Part shown: in pieces, positions 8,638 to 17,542 of the stretch
Numbering within the stretch: the first letter of the stretch is position 1
How the letters are laid out: every line of letters starts with the position of its first letter
NCBI GenBank assembly: GCA_003480725.1
Contig: QUJQ01000005.1
Coordinates: 81,172 to 145,171 of the forward strand
Source of the DNA: Clostridiaceae bacterium AM27-36LB
GTDB taxonomy: Bacteria > Bacillota > Clostridia > Lachnospirales > Lachnospiraceae
DNA length: 64,000 nt
Direction of reading: 5' to 3'
The notes under the pieces: generated by a model
Databases searched by the model: none
The model's input: the letters and a program-made list of their open reading frames with translations, nothing else
What the model was told of the DNA's origin: nothing
Program-made: the position numbers and the translations under genes

Positions 8638-10751
8638 GCTGCTTCACCTCCGATCATTGTCAGTACCATATTCAAAATCTCATGCCTTGGCCGGGGTTCA
8701 GACTCTACCAGTTCACCACACAGCTCAAAAAAGGCGTGTGCATCTTTGGCATCCATTGTCTGCACACAACCGGCGGGCCATTCCACCAACTTATCAAATG
8801 CCATATCCAGTACCTCTTTCTTCTCATCCCTGTAATAATATCCCCCTATGAATTTCACAAGAGATTCGGCGCTGCCGTTATAAAGTTGCTGCAGCTTTTC
8901 CCGTTTCTGTATGGTCCGTTTTTCCTGCTCCAGTCGTTTTTCCTGCTCCTTTCTCTCAGCTTCGGCTCTGTGCTCATCCTCCAACTCTTCCTTGGAATAG
9001 AATGTTTCCTTCAGCCGGTTGATTTCATAGCCGTTATACTCCCTGTGGAGCAAAAACTGCCGCAACACCGCTGCCAGCGCTTTTTTATCATAAAGGCGTT
9101 GGATCTCCGGTGCTTTTAAGGCACTTAAAACGAAGTCCTCATATTTTTCCGGCTCAGTCTGGAAAACTGAACGCTCCACCCAGTCATAGAGCTGTCGATG
9201 CTGCTCTGCAGATAGGAATGGACGGCTGATGTATGTTTTATATTCCCTTCTGCTGTAATACCCCTCACTCCTGACAAAGCATTCGTGAAAGTAAAACCGC
9301 TTGCCAAATATCGTTTGAAGTTGGGAAAAAGTGTACTCAGCCAGTAGCCTCTCTACAAACCGGAAACACCTCCAACTTGAAATTCTCAGGGCATACTCCC
9401 GCAGCAGTTTCAGTTGTGGCGCATCTTCACCATCTTGCCGATGCTGCTTGAAAAACTCCCATAGATTGATTTCCTTCTTTTCCGCCAGAAAGGCAAATGC
9501 CCGCCTACCGTTCGTATGCCAACTTCTGAAATATTCTCCATAGTCAGCTCCGGTCAGTTCCTGATATCTGGAAAGCCACTGTTTCAAAGGGATCGTCTGT
9601 CTGGAATGCAGCATCTGCAGGGTAAACAACTCCATGTAGTTATCCCGCTCCAGTTCCTTCGCCAGATTATCGTACTGAGGATCAAACACATCAAATCGGT
9701 ACGGAAAATCCTTCTGTATCGTTTGATTCATCCATAACAGTGTTTTCGGTGCTGTGGGGTTCAAACCATATTGAACCGCTTCCCAGAGTCCCTGAAATCC
9801 TTCGTACTTGACCGTAAAGCTGTTATAGAACTGAAACAGCCAGCCAAGATACTCGTAAAATTCTTCCGAAAGATCCTTTGGAGCATTCAGAAGCATCCGC
9901 CCACACGCTGTTGCGATTTTCTCGGCAGTGATGCTCTTGGAACTCAACCGGTCCGGCAGCCTGTCCGCCCATACAGCGAGAGAGTTTGCCAAAATGATTT
10001 CATCGCAGCGATACCCTGCTTTAGTCAAAACCGAAAATTCGCGGCTGTCGGGCTTCATATTCATATATGGCAGTTTCATCAGCGTGCGCAGCACCAGGTC
10101 GGCTTTCCCGCGGTATTTCTTTGCCTGCTCTTCATAGAACCGGATGAACCATTCCAGCACACCAAAATCATATACCAGTGAAAGTGTCCGATTTTGTGTG
10201 AATAGATGACTGAGTTGGGTATGCATCACCTCATAGCCATGTTCCCTATCATCAAATAACGACAGTACAAACAGGGCTTCTTCCGTTCTCGTACACTCTC
10301 TTTCTGCCAGTTTCTCCAACAGGGCATGGCGCTGTGCCGCATCTGTTTCCAAAAGATACAGAGCGCCCTGCAGGTACACATCTTCTCCGGCAGATCGCCG
10401 CAATTTCTGGAGGAATGCTCCCCGCTGATTGCCCACAAACATATTGTCAGACTGGATCGCACAGGTATTTCCCAGCGCCAGGGCCAGAGCGCGGAGAACT
10501 CGGACATCATTGCCCAGTTTTTCCTCAAACCGCTCCAACACCTCGCCAGGATAACGCAGATGATATGGTTCAAAATAGCCGGACACATCCGTTTCCACCT
10601 GCCATATCTGCATCGCCCTTGTTTGTCGGTAAGTCCTTCTCGCCGTATCGTCCTGAGAAGTCTGTACTACCAATTCGGCAAAGGCATGGTAAAGCTCCAA
10701 ATCAATAGCCCTCTGATATACCCGGTAAACCGGTATCCTGTCGATATGCAT
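8634..10751 (-). CDS. Large uncharacterised helical element protein (705 aa)
   Basis: This protein has 705 residues from the ATG at 10751, which follows AGGAGG at a normal distance; the longer in-frame reading to 10829 lacks a ribosome site. The protein appears almost wholly alpha-helical, like TPR/HEAT-type scaffolds. A strongly charged coiled-coil stretch lies at about residues 585-630 (repeated Glu/Lys/Arg around AERKEQEKRLEQEKR). No enzymatic motif is recognised. Two hairpins separate it from the ligase gene, so this gene and its two partners can be expressed at a different level from the upstream genes. The stop overlaps the next start (ATGA). Confidence 0.85.
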   Translation of the reverse strand: MHIDRIPVYRVYQRAIDLELYHAFAELVVQTSQDDTARRTYRQTRAMQIWQVETDVSGYFEPYHLRYPGEVLERFEEKLGNDVRVLRALALALGNTCAIQSDNMFVGNQRGAFLQKLRRSAGEDVYLQGALYLLETDAAQRHALLEKLAERECTRTEEALFVLSLFDDREHGYEVMHTQLSHLFTQNRTLSLVYDFGVLEWFIRFYEEQAKKYRGKADLVLRTLMKLPYMNMKPDSREFSVLTKAGYRCDEIILANSLAVWADRLPDRLSSKSITAEKIATACGRMLLNAPKDLSEEFYEYLGWLFQFYNSFTVKYEGFQGLWEAVQYGLNPTAPKTLLWMNQTIQKDFPYRFDVFDPQYDNLAKELERDNYMELFTLQMLHSRQTIPLKQWLSRYQELTGADYGEYFRSWHTNGRRAFAFLAEKKEINLWEFFKQHRQDGEDAPQLKLLREYALRISSWRCFRFVERLLAEYTFSQLQTIFGKRFYFHECFVRSEGYYSRREYKTYISRPFLSAEQHRQLYDWVERSVFQTEPEKYEDFVLSALKAPEIQRLYDKKALAAVLRQFLLHREYNGYEINRLKETFYSKEELEDEHRAEAERKEQEKRLEQEKRTIQKREKLQQLYNGSAESLVKFIGGYYYRDEKKEVLDMAFDKLVEWPAGCVQTMDAKDAHAFFELCGELVESEPRPRHEILNMVLTMIGGEAA

Positions 10752-10781
10752 TAAAATCCCTCCTACCTGAAATCTTCCATA

Positions 10782-10820
10782 AAAGATATGGGGAGAGAGC
10801 CGCAGCATGGCTCTCTCCCC
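10782..10820 (-). terminator. Intra-operon hairpin/terminator between ligA and the 705-aa gene
   Basis: GGGGAGAGAGCC (10790-10801) and its perfect complement (10809-10820) form a 12-base-pair stem with a seven-base loop. On the minus strand ATATCTTTTATGG follows, an imperfect T tract. A second perfect hairpin, AGCATACC/GGTATGCT, lies at 10835-10853 directly after the ligase stop. Confidence 0.6.
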
Positions 10821-10861
10821 ATTGATCAACTGACAGCATACCGATGGTATGCTATATTTTC

Positions 10862-12886
10862 TTACTCAGCGCCGGCCATGCTGAAGAACTCCGCAGGTGA
10901 CAGTACCGTAACGCCCAAATCCCTGGCCTTGGACAACTTGCTGCCGGCATTTTCGCCGCAGACCAGATAATCCGTCTTCTTGGACACCGAGCTGCCGGCA
11001 TGGGCTCCCAGTGATTCGATCAGGTCATTGATTCCGTCCCGGGTGTAGGGTTCCACCTTGCCGGTAACTACGATAGTCTTTCCTACAAAGGGATTATCCT
11101 GCACCCTGTCTTCGCTGTGTTCTGCCACAGCAGGCTTTTGAATACTCATCATAGTCTGTAACTCCTCCCAAATACAAAAATTATCTTCCACGCAGAACCA
11201 GTCGTGGATATTGTTATGCAATGTCTCCCCGAAATCCGGAAGCTGCCGGAAATCATAGCCGCCATAGACCGCATCCCGAAACTCATCCAAATCATAGTGG
11301 AACACACGACCCAATACCTTGCTGGCAGTATTGCCGATCATAGGAATGTCCATAGAAATCAGATACCGCTCAAAGGTGGTGTTTCGGCTCTGCTGGATAG
11401 CGTCCCAAAGGCGCTGCCAGGACTTTTCACCAAACCCATCCATGCGGACGATTTCAGCCCGGTAACGATCCAGACGGTAAATATCCAGATAACTATGGAT
11501 AAATCCCTGACCGATGAATTTTTCCAATGTAGCCTCCGACAGCCCTTCAATGTCCATTGCCTTCTGGCTGACAAAATGGACGAACTTTTTCAGCCGACGT
11601 GTCTCGCAGTCAGGGTTATCACAGTACAGCGTCTTGATGATGCGATCCTCGCCATTTTCGCCCTTTCCACTTGATTCATGGATGCGGGTAGGCTGTCCAC
11701 AGCAGGGACAAACATGGGGAATCGTATCCACCATAGAGAAGCCGCCTCTGTCCAGATTTTCCTCCACGTGGGGGATGATCATGTTTCGTTTGCTTACCAG
11801 AATCCGGTTTCCAGCCATCAGTTCCAGATCCTCAATAAAGGACAGGTTGTGCAGACTGGCCCTGCTGACCTCACAGCCATCGATTTCCACCGGCGTAAAT
11901 ACTGCTACCGGAGCAATCTCTCCGGTTCTGCCCGGCGTCCATTCGATGTACTGCAGCAGGCTCTCATGCAGGTCATCTTCAAACTTATAGGCCAGACCGT
12001 CCTTATAGTGATGTCCGGTGCGGCCGCAGCTCTGGGCATAGGCGATGTCGTTAAACGAAACCACGATACCGTCAATGGGGATATCTTTGTCAGTGGCATA
12101 TTGCCGCAGCTGATAGATACCGGCTTCCACATTTTCCAGCGTCAGTTTCTGCTTTGTGACCAGATACTTACAGGGCTGGAACCCCAACGCGCGCAGTTCC
12201 CGTAGCTTATCTGATTTCCGGGTCAGGTGCGGAAAGCCCTCCAGCACACCAAACGGCATGAAAACCAGCCGACGCTCCTGGCATATCTTGGCATCCATCA
12301 GACGGATGGAACCGGCAGCCAGATTGCGGCCGTTTTTATAGGGCTTACCGCTGCTGTCCTGTAGGCTGGTCTTCAGTTCCTCAAAATCACTGGGTCTGAT
12401 AAAGCCCTCGCCCGTCACAACCAGTCTCTCTTTGTAGGTGATGTGGGAAGGGATACCGCTGATGGCTCGGGTGTTATGGGTAATGATCTCCCCTTCGTCA
12501 CCATCGCCACGGGTAGCCGCCTCCAGAAGTTCTCCATTCTCATAGGTCAGCTTTACAGTCAAGCCATCCAGTTTGAGCATCAGCATCACCTGCTGCTCAC
12601 CCATGAAATTCAGAAGATCCATACTGCTCTTAGTCTTATCCAAAGACAGCAGCGGGATCTCATGTCTGGTTTTCTCCAGCCTGCTCACCGCAGGATAGCC
12701 TACTGTCTGGGTTGGCGAATTTGCCATTTGGATTCCCGTTTCCTGTTCCAGCTCTTTCAACTCGTCAAAGAGTCTGTCATAGACCTCATCTGACACACTG
12801 GGAGCGTTGTGGTTATAATACTCATCCCGATAACGGTTGAGCCGGTCATTCAAGTCTCTCTGCTTTTCAAAAATATTCCGTTCCAT
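10862..12886 (-). CDS. ligA: NAD-dependent DNA ligase, element-encoded
   Basis: This 674-residue ligase has the full LigA domain order: N-terminal Ia region, adenylation domain with KLDG (Lys105 forms the AMP-enzyme), OB fold, four-cysteine zinc finger (CPCC near residue 395, then CDNPDC), HhH domain and a C-terminal BRCT domain from about 598. It seals nicks using NAD. It is embedded in the mobile element operon and overlaps the preceding small gene in TAATG. It is therefore an accessory ligase, probably for element replication or recombination, and not the host's only copy. The sequence looks intact. Confidence 0.95.
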   Translation of the reverse strand: MERNIFEKQRDLNDRLNRYRDEYYNHNAPSVSDEVYDRLFDELKELEQETGIQMANSPTQTVGYPAVSRLEKTRHEIPLLSLDKTKSSMDLLNFMGEQQVMLMLKLDGLTVKLTYENGELLEAATRGDGDEGEIITHNTRAISGIPSHITYKERLVVTGEGFIRPSDFEELKTSLQDSSGKPYKNGRNLAAGSIRLMDAKICQERRLVFMPFGVLEGFPHLTRKSDKLRELRALGFQPCKYLVTKQKLTLENVEAGIYQLRQYATDKDIPIDGIVVSFNDIAYAQSCGRTGHHYKDGLAYKFEDDLHESLLQYIEWTPGRTGEIAPVAVFTPVEIDGCEVSRASLHNLSFIEDLELMAGNRILVSKRNMIIPHVEENLDRGGFSMVDTIPHVCPCCGQPTRIHESSGKGENGEDRIIKTLYCDNPDCETRRLKKFVHFVSQKAMDIEGLSEATLEKFIGQGFIHSYLDIYRLDRYRAEIVRMDGFGEKSWQRLWDAIQQSRNTTFERYLISMDIPMIGNTASKVLGRVFHYDLDEFRDAVYGGYDFRQLPDFGETLHNNIHDWFCVEDNFCIWEELQTMMSIQKPAVAEHSEDRVQDNPFVGKTIVVTGKVEPYTRDGINDLIESLGAHAGSSVSKKTDYLVCGENAGSKLSKARDLGVTVLSPAEFFSMAGAE

Positions 12887-13209
12887 TATGCTGCCTCCTT
12901 TTCAAGTACCCGGAAGGACATAACCAGTTCTTCTTCCGTATGCTTCTGTTCACTGTCGAAAACACTGCAAACACCGTCTGCAAACTGCCAGTGGGCGGCT
13001 CTGCCCCACCAAAGGATCGGGCCGCGGCCGCCGTTGCCTCTGTTGGCAGACGCATCTGGCTGATTCGCTACGGTACTATAAAAGCCCTGCGTGTTTACCA
13101 GCGTAATGTTCCGTATCTGCCCAATACATTCCGGCCGACAGTGATCCAATATCTCCAACTGCGTCCCTTCCCGAAGTGTCCTGCGCAGCTGATTCAGGTT
13201 TTTGATCAT
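12886..13209 (-). CDS. Small uncharacterised element protein (107 aa)
   Basis: This protein has 107 residues from the ATG at 13209, which follows AAAGGAGAAAATTGC; the longer reading to 13242 has no ribosome site. It begins MIKNLNQLRRTLREGT and contains a Gly/Trp-rich middle (GGRGPILWWGRA). No known domain is recognised. It overlaps both neighbours by a few bases (ATGA before, TAATG into ligA), so it is a genuine operon member. Confidence 0.75.
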   Translation of the reverse strand: MIKNLNQLRRTLREGTQLEILDHCRPECIGQIRNITLVNTQGFYSTVANQPDASANRGNGGRGPILWWGRAAHWQFADGVCSVFDSEQKHTEEELVMSFRVLEKEAA

Positions 13210-13463
13210 GCAATTTTCTCCTTTCCCCGCCCCACAGGGCAATCCTGCTGTGCGGTATGCAGCCCATTTCTGCCGGCTGCATATCTGCCAAAATTTAATT
13301 CATGGACAATACGCTGAATGGCGTCATCATCGTCCCACGCTGCGTGAAGCGTATTCCGCTCTGGCCCGGCTCCCACATGGACACATACCTTTTCACTGCC
13401 AACCTGCAGCAGCACATCCTGTCGCCTGGCGCAAACCACTGCCAGATTTCCAATTTGTTTCAT
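13206..13463 (-). CDS. Small uncharacterised element protein (85 aa)
   Basis: This 85-residue protein begins MKQIGNLAVVCARRQDV, with an Asp-rich patch WDDDDAIQRIV in the middle. GGAAGGAGCAGAGC precedes the ATG and the stop overlaps the next gene in ATGA, which supports it as real. No family is recognised. It follows the PcfJ-like gene across a short gap holding a GC-rich hairpin. Confidence 0.7.
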   Translation of the reverse strand: MKQIGNLAVVCARRQDVLLQVGSEKVCVHVGAGPERNTLHAAWDDDDAIQRIVHELNFGRYAAGRNGLHTAQQDCPVGRGKEKIA

Positions 13464-13489
13464 GCTCTGCTCCTTCCTTCTTCATCAAT

Positions 13490-13517
13490 GACCGGACGCC
13501 CTCAAGGACGCCCGGCC
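13490..13517 (-). other. GC-rich hairpin in the pcfJ-like / small gene gap
   Basis: On the minus strand GGCCGGGCGTCC, loop TTGA and GGGCGTCCGGTC form a 12-pair stem with three G-U wobbles. There is no T run after it, so it may stabilise or process the mRNA and is not a clear terminator. Confidence 0.5.
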
Positions 13518-13529
13518 ATTCTCATTTTG

Positions 13530-15716
13530 TCACGCTGCAGCAGCCAATGCCGGAGACTGGATGCTATCCGTGTTTTCCATCAGGTCAGCCATCAGCACAT
13601 CCGCCAAAAGCCTTCCTGCCAAATGGCCGGTATGAATGATGACCCGATCCTTCTTCAACTGGATAAACTCCTTCTCACGAAGAATCCTGCTTTCCGCAGC
13701 CAGCGCCTTGTCGCTTTCTGTCAGCCTGGCAGTAATCACCCGCTGCCACTTCTGCAGAAACTCGGTCGCCTGCTCAATGTCCTTCTTCTGCCGGTCATAT
13801 TCCGTCCGTTTCTGCCGCACTGTTCCATCTGGCTCCACTTCCAGCGTGTAATAGGCATGGAAAGGATCAGCCGTTTTACGCAGAAACATCACAAAGCTTT
13901 CTCGCCGCTCAATCCGGTCCCAGTAGCGGTCACTGCTGCCTGCACAGTGATGGAGCGCACGCCCCTCGGTAATAATGTCCAGAATACCGTCTGGCACCAC
14001 TACCATGTAATCCGCATCGGCGTACTCATATTTCGCTTTGATTTCCTGACAGATAGCATTAACATGGGGGAATTTCTCCTCCATCTCCTCGGCCTGCAGT
14101 TCAATATCCTTCTCCTGGCATTTGAGCACCAGATCATCGTGGCGCCGCCGCAGTTTTCTGGTGCGATATACGATCTCATCATATACATCCATGTGCAATT
14201 TCTTTGCCATGGAAAGATAATCCTCCCAGGTACGCAATACCTCATGGCTGTTTCTCCGGAAGGATGGCATCTGACGCCGTACATAGTTATAGACCTGCAC
14301 CATGCTCATGCGGTCAGCAATGAACTGGACATCCCTGGGGCTAATGTTCTGCTGACACATCCACAAAAGGACATTATCTGGGATTTCCCTGTCGGTGCCC
14401 TTTTCATATTGCAGCCACCGCAGCAGATCACAGCCTCCATTATGGAGCCGAAGTCGCTGAAACCTCCTGCTGTCAAGGCCCAGAGCTTTAATCAGACTCC
14501 CGGCACTATGGTTTTTGATTAGTTCACTGACTGTTCCGCAGGAACTGAAACATTCCTTGGTAAGCTTCGGCAGGTTCACCTTGCTGATCTGCTCCATTTG
14601 CGGTATCCGTTCAAGCACTGCCAGATATTTTTCCGGGTCAACACTTTTCTGCTTCCGAATCCAGTTGACCAGCCCTGTGCATCGAAGTTCCTTCTGTTCC
14701 AGAGTTGGCAGCGTTTTTCCATAGACCCGTCCATCATGTGAACCAGACCAACTATAAGAACAGGGGCTTCCGGAAATCCAGCGCATATTTCGCTGTTTAT
14801 ACAGACCCCAATAGTAGGTTCTTGGTTTTCTTTCCCGGTCATAAATCGTGCGCCGGATTTCCTGACAATAAAGCTTGGAGTTTGGAAGGCTTTCTTTCCC
14901 ATATGTCCGGTCAGCCTGAAATTCACGAACTACAAAACCGTCTTTGCATCGCTGGATTAGGTAGGCAAAATGTTTTTCTGTCTGCATATACCCCGCTCGT
15001 CCATAGGCTTTGAATACCACCGGATGTCGGCAGCAGCTACAGCGGCCTTGTTGATTGTGATGGGGATGCACCTTGATCGGCACTTCCTTTTCGCAGTAGG
15101 TACAGTAACCTGTTTTGGCGCCGCCCTTTTTGTAGTGGTAGTAAATGTAATTTTGCCGGATGGCAACCTTATCCACCCAGCGGTTCCAGTCCTTGGGAAG
15201 CTCCGGCACCTGTTCCATATCCTTATCCCATGGATCAGTTTCCCGCCGGTGCCGCTGTTCGAGCTGTTCCTCACGCACATTCCGCTGAAACTGCCGGATT
15301 GCCTCTACCGCTTTTTTATTGATGTTCAGATATGCCTGTATAGATGTCTCATCTTCCTCGCTGACCCAGTAGGCTTTGATATACCAGTATCGGCGCTTCC
15401 AGTCCAATCTGTCCAGTTTGGCCTCACACCATTTCTGGTTCAGGCTATTATAAGTAATAAATTGCCGCTTTTCTTTATCCAGATACACTTCGTAAGCTGG
15501 GCTATTCCCGTCTATGCGAAGATGCTCTGGGAAAAAGAAAGCCACCTTCAATATCCCATCCTGCGTGATGCATCTCAGGTAAACATAATACTCACAAACC
15601 TCCTGAACATATCCGTAGGCGATTTTTTCTTTTCTTGGCAAGTCTGACGCCGCGATCTGCTTCATCTCATCCGTCGCTGTCAGCTTGGGAAGTGCCATCA
15701 GGGCTCTTTTTTTCAT
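13530..15716 (-). CDS. PcfJ-like protein
   Basis: This 728-residue protein is of the PcfJ-like family, common on conjugative plasmids and integrative elements of Firmicutes and named after the pCF10 conjugation locus. A cysteine cluster near residues 215-245 (CTYCEKE, then CSCCRHP) looks like a zinc-binding domain. The C-terminal domain carries the family hallmark EGRALHHCAGS followed by RRESFVMFLRK. It is probably cytosolic and nucleic-acid associated; its biochemical role is not established. The ATG overlaps the preceding stop within TGAGATG. The PcfK-like partner lies two genes upstream. Confidence 0.88.
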   Translation of the reverse strand: MKKRALMALPKLTATDEMKQIAASDLPRKEKIAYGYVQEVCEYYVYLRCITQDGILKVAFFFPEHLRIDGNSPAYEVYLDKEKRQFITYNSLNQKWCEAKLDRLDWKRRYWYIKAYWVSEEDETSIQAYLNINKKAVEAIRQFQRNVREEQLEQRHRRETDPWDKDMEQVPELPKDWNRWVDKVAIRQNYIYYHYKKGGAKTGYCTYCEKEVPIKVHPHHNQQGRCSCCRHPVVFKAYGRAGYMQTEKHFAYLIQRCKDGFVVREFQADRTYGKESLPNSKLYCQEIRRTIYDRERKPRTYYWGLYKQRNMRWISGSPCSYSWSGSHDGRVYGKTLPTLEQKELRCTGLVNWIRKQKSVDPEKYLAVLERIPQMEQISKVNLPKLTKECFSSCGTVSELIKNHSAGSLIKALGLDSRRFQRLRLHNGGCDLLRWLQYEKGTDREIPDNVLLWMCQQNISPRDVQFIADRMSMVQVYNYVRRQMPSFRRNSHEVLRTWEDYLSMAKKLHMDVYDEIVYRTRKLRRRHDDLVLKCQEKDIELQAEEMEEKFPHVNAICQEIKAKYEYADADYMVVVPDGILDIITEGRALHHCAGSSDRYWDRIERRESFVMFLRKTADPFHAYYTLEVEPDGTVRQKRTEYDRQKKDIEQATEFLQKWQRVITARLTESDKALAAESRILREKEFIQLKKDRVIIHTGHLAGRLLADVLMADLMENTDSIQSPALAAAA

Positions 15717-15717
15717 C

Positions 15718-16260
15718 TCAATTCACCGTCCTTCTTGTCAAATCCACGCCATACCACACATCCGGCAGTAATGTGACACCATCAATTTGTCCTACAGCAA
15801 CCTGTACGATACTTTCCGAATCCGGCGCTTCCTTCGCAAAAGCAAGGATGTCTCCCAGTCTGCCGGTGGCAACGGGGTCTTTCCCCCGTACCACCGCATA
15901 ACCGCAGTTCGCCATTGCCCGGTTGGCTGCCACATGGGAACTCCACACCCTGCGCGGGTGATCTACCATGTAGGCCAAACCATGTAAAAACAGCTCCTCT
16001 TTGGTTAGCCGCTTAATCACAGTCAACTCCGTACAGGCGATTTTGGAGTCATGCTCATCTTCATCGATGTCGCCGCCGGCGTTGACAATATAATATTCCG
16101 AATGCTCCAGGCTGGAATAATAGCTAAGGCAGTCGAGCGGATTTTCCGCACAGTGAAATCCATTTTCCCTGCAATTTGCTTTTTCAGTCGTATTGAGCCC
16201 CATCACAAACTGATAGCCACGGCATATCAGCCCGGGGCGAAAACCCTTATAAGCAATCAT
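15718..16260 (-). CDS. Phage/element conserved protein (DUF7666-like)
   Basis: This protein has 180 residues from the ATG at 16260, placed after AAAGGAGGAAAAATG. The upstream extension in the same frame is Arg-rich out-of-frame shadow of the PcfK-like gene and is rejected. The N-terminus MIAYKGFRPGLICRGYQF, then GFHCAENPLDCLSYY, matches a small family found in phages and integrative elements that I believe is DUF7666. Many members are of unknown function. The middle is acidic (GGDIDEDEHD). It lies between the PcfK-like and PcfJ-like genes. Confidence 0.75.
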   Translation of the reverse strand: MIAYKGFRPGLICRGYQFVMGLNTTEKANCRENGFHCAENPLDCLSYYSSLEHSEYYIVNAGGDIDEDEHDSKIACTELTVIKRLTKEELFLHGLAYMVDHPRRVWSSHVAANRAMANCGYAVVRGKDPVATGRLGDILAFAKEAPDSESIVQVAVGQIDGVTLLPDVWYGVDLTRRTVN

Positions 16261-16285
16261 TCTGCATTTTTCCTCCTTTGCCGGC

Positions 16286-17206
16286 TCAGCCTGCCTTTGC
16301 CATCCCAAAATCCAGCAGCGACATCTGCCCATCCTGAGAAGGCTTTTTTTCCTCCTGCTTGGGTGCCGCCTTGGGTTCCGTCTTTTTCTTCTCTGCCGCC
16401 TTCTTGGGTTTGCTCTTTGCAGAGGACTTCCCAGCATACGGCTTGGGAACAAACTTCTCCTCATCCTCATGGTCTTCCTTGGCATCAGGGTCACGGAAAT
16501 AATCTTCCGCCCACTGATAGCACATATCATCCGGCACATCGCAGCCATATGTCTGCTGTCCGGGACCAGGGCGGGTTCCGCTTGCTTTTAGTTCATCCTG
16601 CACATAATCCCATGCCTTTCGGTTGATGTACTGGAAACAGCGGATCATGTTCTTTTTCGGATGCATCGTCAGACGGGCAAACGCCGTATCTTCCATACAG
16701 AGCATCTGGATATGCTCGGACACACATTCCTTCATATTTCGCCGTGTCAGTTTTTCTACATCGGTACTCACCCTCTGGGTAGAGGCCGCGATTACTTCTT
16801 CATCACTCATCGCTTCCAGACGGGCGATTTGCTCCTGCTCCGCGGCTTTCTTCGCCTGCTGTTTGGCGTCAAATTCCGCTTTGCGCTGGGCTTCAGCCGC
16901 CTCATGCTCCGCACGCTTTTTTTCTTCATCTTCTGCGGCGGGCGGTTGTGCCGAATTCCCCTCCTCAGCAGACTTCTCTTCCCCAGCAGGCGCTACTTCA
17001 TCCGCAGGTTCCTCCTCTGCATCAGCCAAAGCAGTCTCACCGGCAGAAACCGAAGCCGCCGATACTGGGACAGTGTCTGTACCTACAGGCGGCACAGGCA
17101 AAGATTCCATCTCCTCCAGCTCAAAGGCTTCATCATCCTCAAAGGCTGCAGACGAATCGAACATACTGTTTTGCTGCTCCATTGCTATTTCTGAAAAAAC
17201 ACCCAT
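16286..17206 (-). CDS. PcfK-like protein with a clamp-binding-like tail
   Basis: This protein has 306 residues from the ATG at 17206 (AAAGGAGATTTTACA before it). A long acidic, Ala/Glu-rich and probably disordered N-terminus (to about 100) leads into a charged coiled coil and then the PcfK-like core with MHPKKNMIRCFQYINRKAW. A Lys-rich linker follows. The last residues contain QMSLLDF (294-300), which resembles beta sliding-clamp-binding peptides; the DnaE in this window carries QMSLFDF. PcfK-like proteins accompany PcfJ on conjugative elements. A role in bringing element DNA processing to the replication clamp is inference. Confidence 0.82.
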   Translation of the reverse strand: MGVFSEIAMEQQNSMFDSSAAFEDDEAFELEEMESLPVPPVGTDTVPVSAASVSAGETALADAEEEPADEVAPAGEEKSAEEGNSAQPPAAEDEEKKRAEHEAAEAQRKAEFDAKQQAKKAAEQEQIARLEAMSDEEVIAASTQRVSTDVEKLTRRNMKECVSEHIQMLCMEDTAFARLTMHPKKNMIRCFQYINRKAWDYVQDELKASGTRPGPGQQTYGCDVPDDMCYQWAEDYFRDPDAKEDHEDEEKFVPKPYAGKSSAKSKPKKAAEKKKTEPKAAPKQEEKKPSQDGQMSLLDFGMAKAG

Positions 17207-17224
17207 TGTAAAATCTCCTTTCGC

Positions 17225-17269
17225 AAAAAATGGCATGGAGTAGGCCGTTATGACCCTTTCCATGCCATT
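17225..17269 (-). terminator. Intra-operon terminator just before the PcfK-like gene
   Basis: AATGGCATGGA (17229-17239) and its exact complement TCCATGCCATT (17259-17269) form an 11-pair stem. On the minus strand six T follow directly, ending only about 18 bases before the start codon of the PcfK-like gene. It is a canonical terminator inside an otherwise continuous operon. Confidence 0.8.
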
Positions 17270-17278
17270 GTGTGTTGC

Positions 17279-17527
17279 TCACAGCACATATAAAAGTGTG
17301 CTGAAGCTGTCAAAACAGTAGCAGACCACGCCAGTATACTGCCTTGACCATTCCTTGATTTTGTCCTGCACCTCCTGCGCAGTCTTTTGATTGCTCATGT
17401 TCCAGGGTGGAGGTACCGTTACGGTAAAGTAGCCATTCTCCAGACAACTTCTGACATCTGCCGGAAGATTGGAGCACTGCTCATACAGTGCTGTAATCTG
17501 GCTTTTCTTCTTTTCTGCAATACGCAT
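17279..17527 (-). CDS. Small uncharacterised element protein (82 aa)
   Basis: This 82-residue protein has a basic start, MRIAEKKKSQITALYEQ, and a C-terminal half WSRQYTGVVCYCFDS. AAGGGATAGGGG upstream is a usable ribosome site. No domain is recognised. The gene fits between the primase (15 bases away) and the internal terminator at 17225-17269. Confidence 0.6.
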   Translation of the reverse strand: MRIAEKKKSQITALYEQCSNLPADVRSCLENGYFTVTVPPPWNMSNQKTAQEVQDKIKEWSRQYTGVVCYCFDSFSTLLYVL

Positions 17528-17542
17528 CTGACCCCTATCCCT

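Noticed and set aside
15718..16548. Long 276-codon reading of the DUF7666-like gene
   Set aside because: The first 96 codons are an Arg-rich shadow of the PcfK-like gene; the ribosome site and family start are at 16260.
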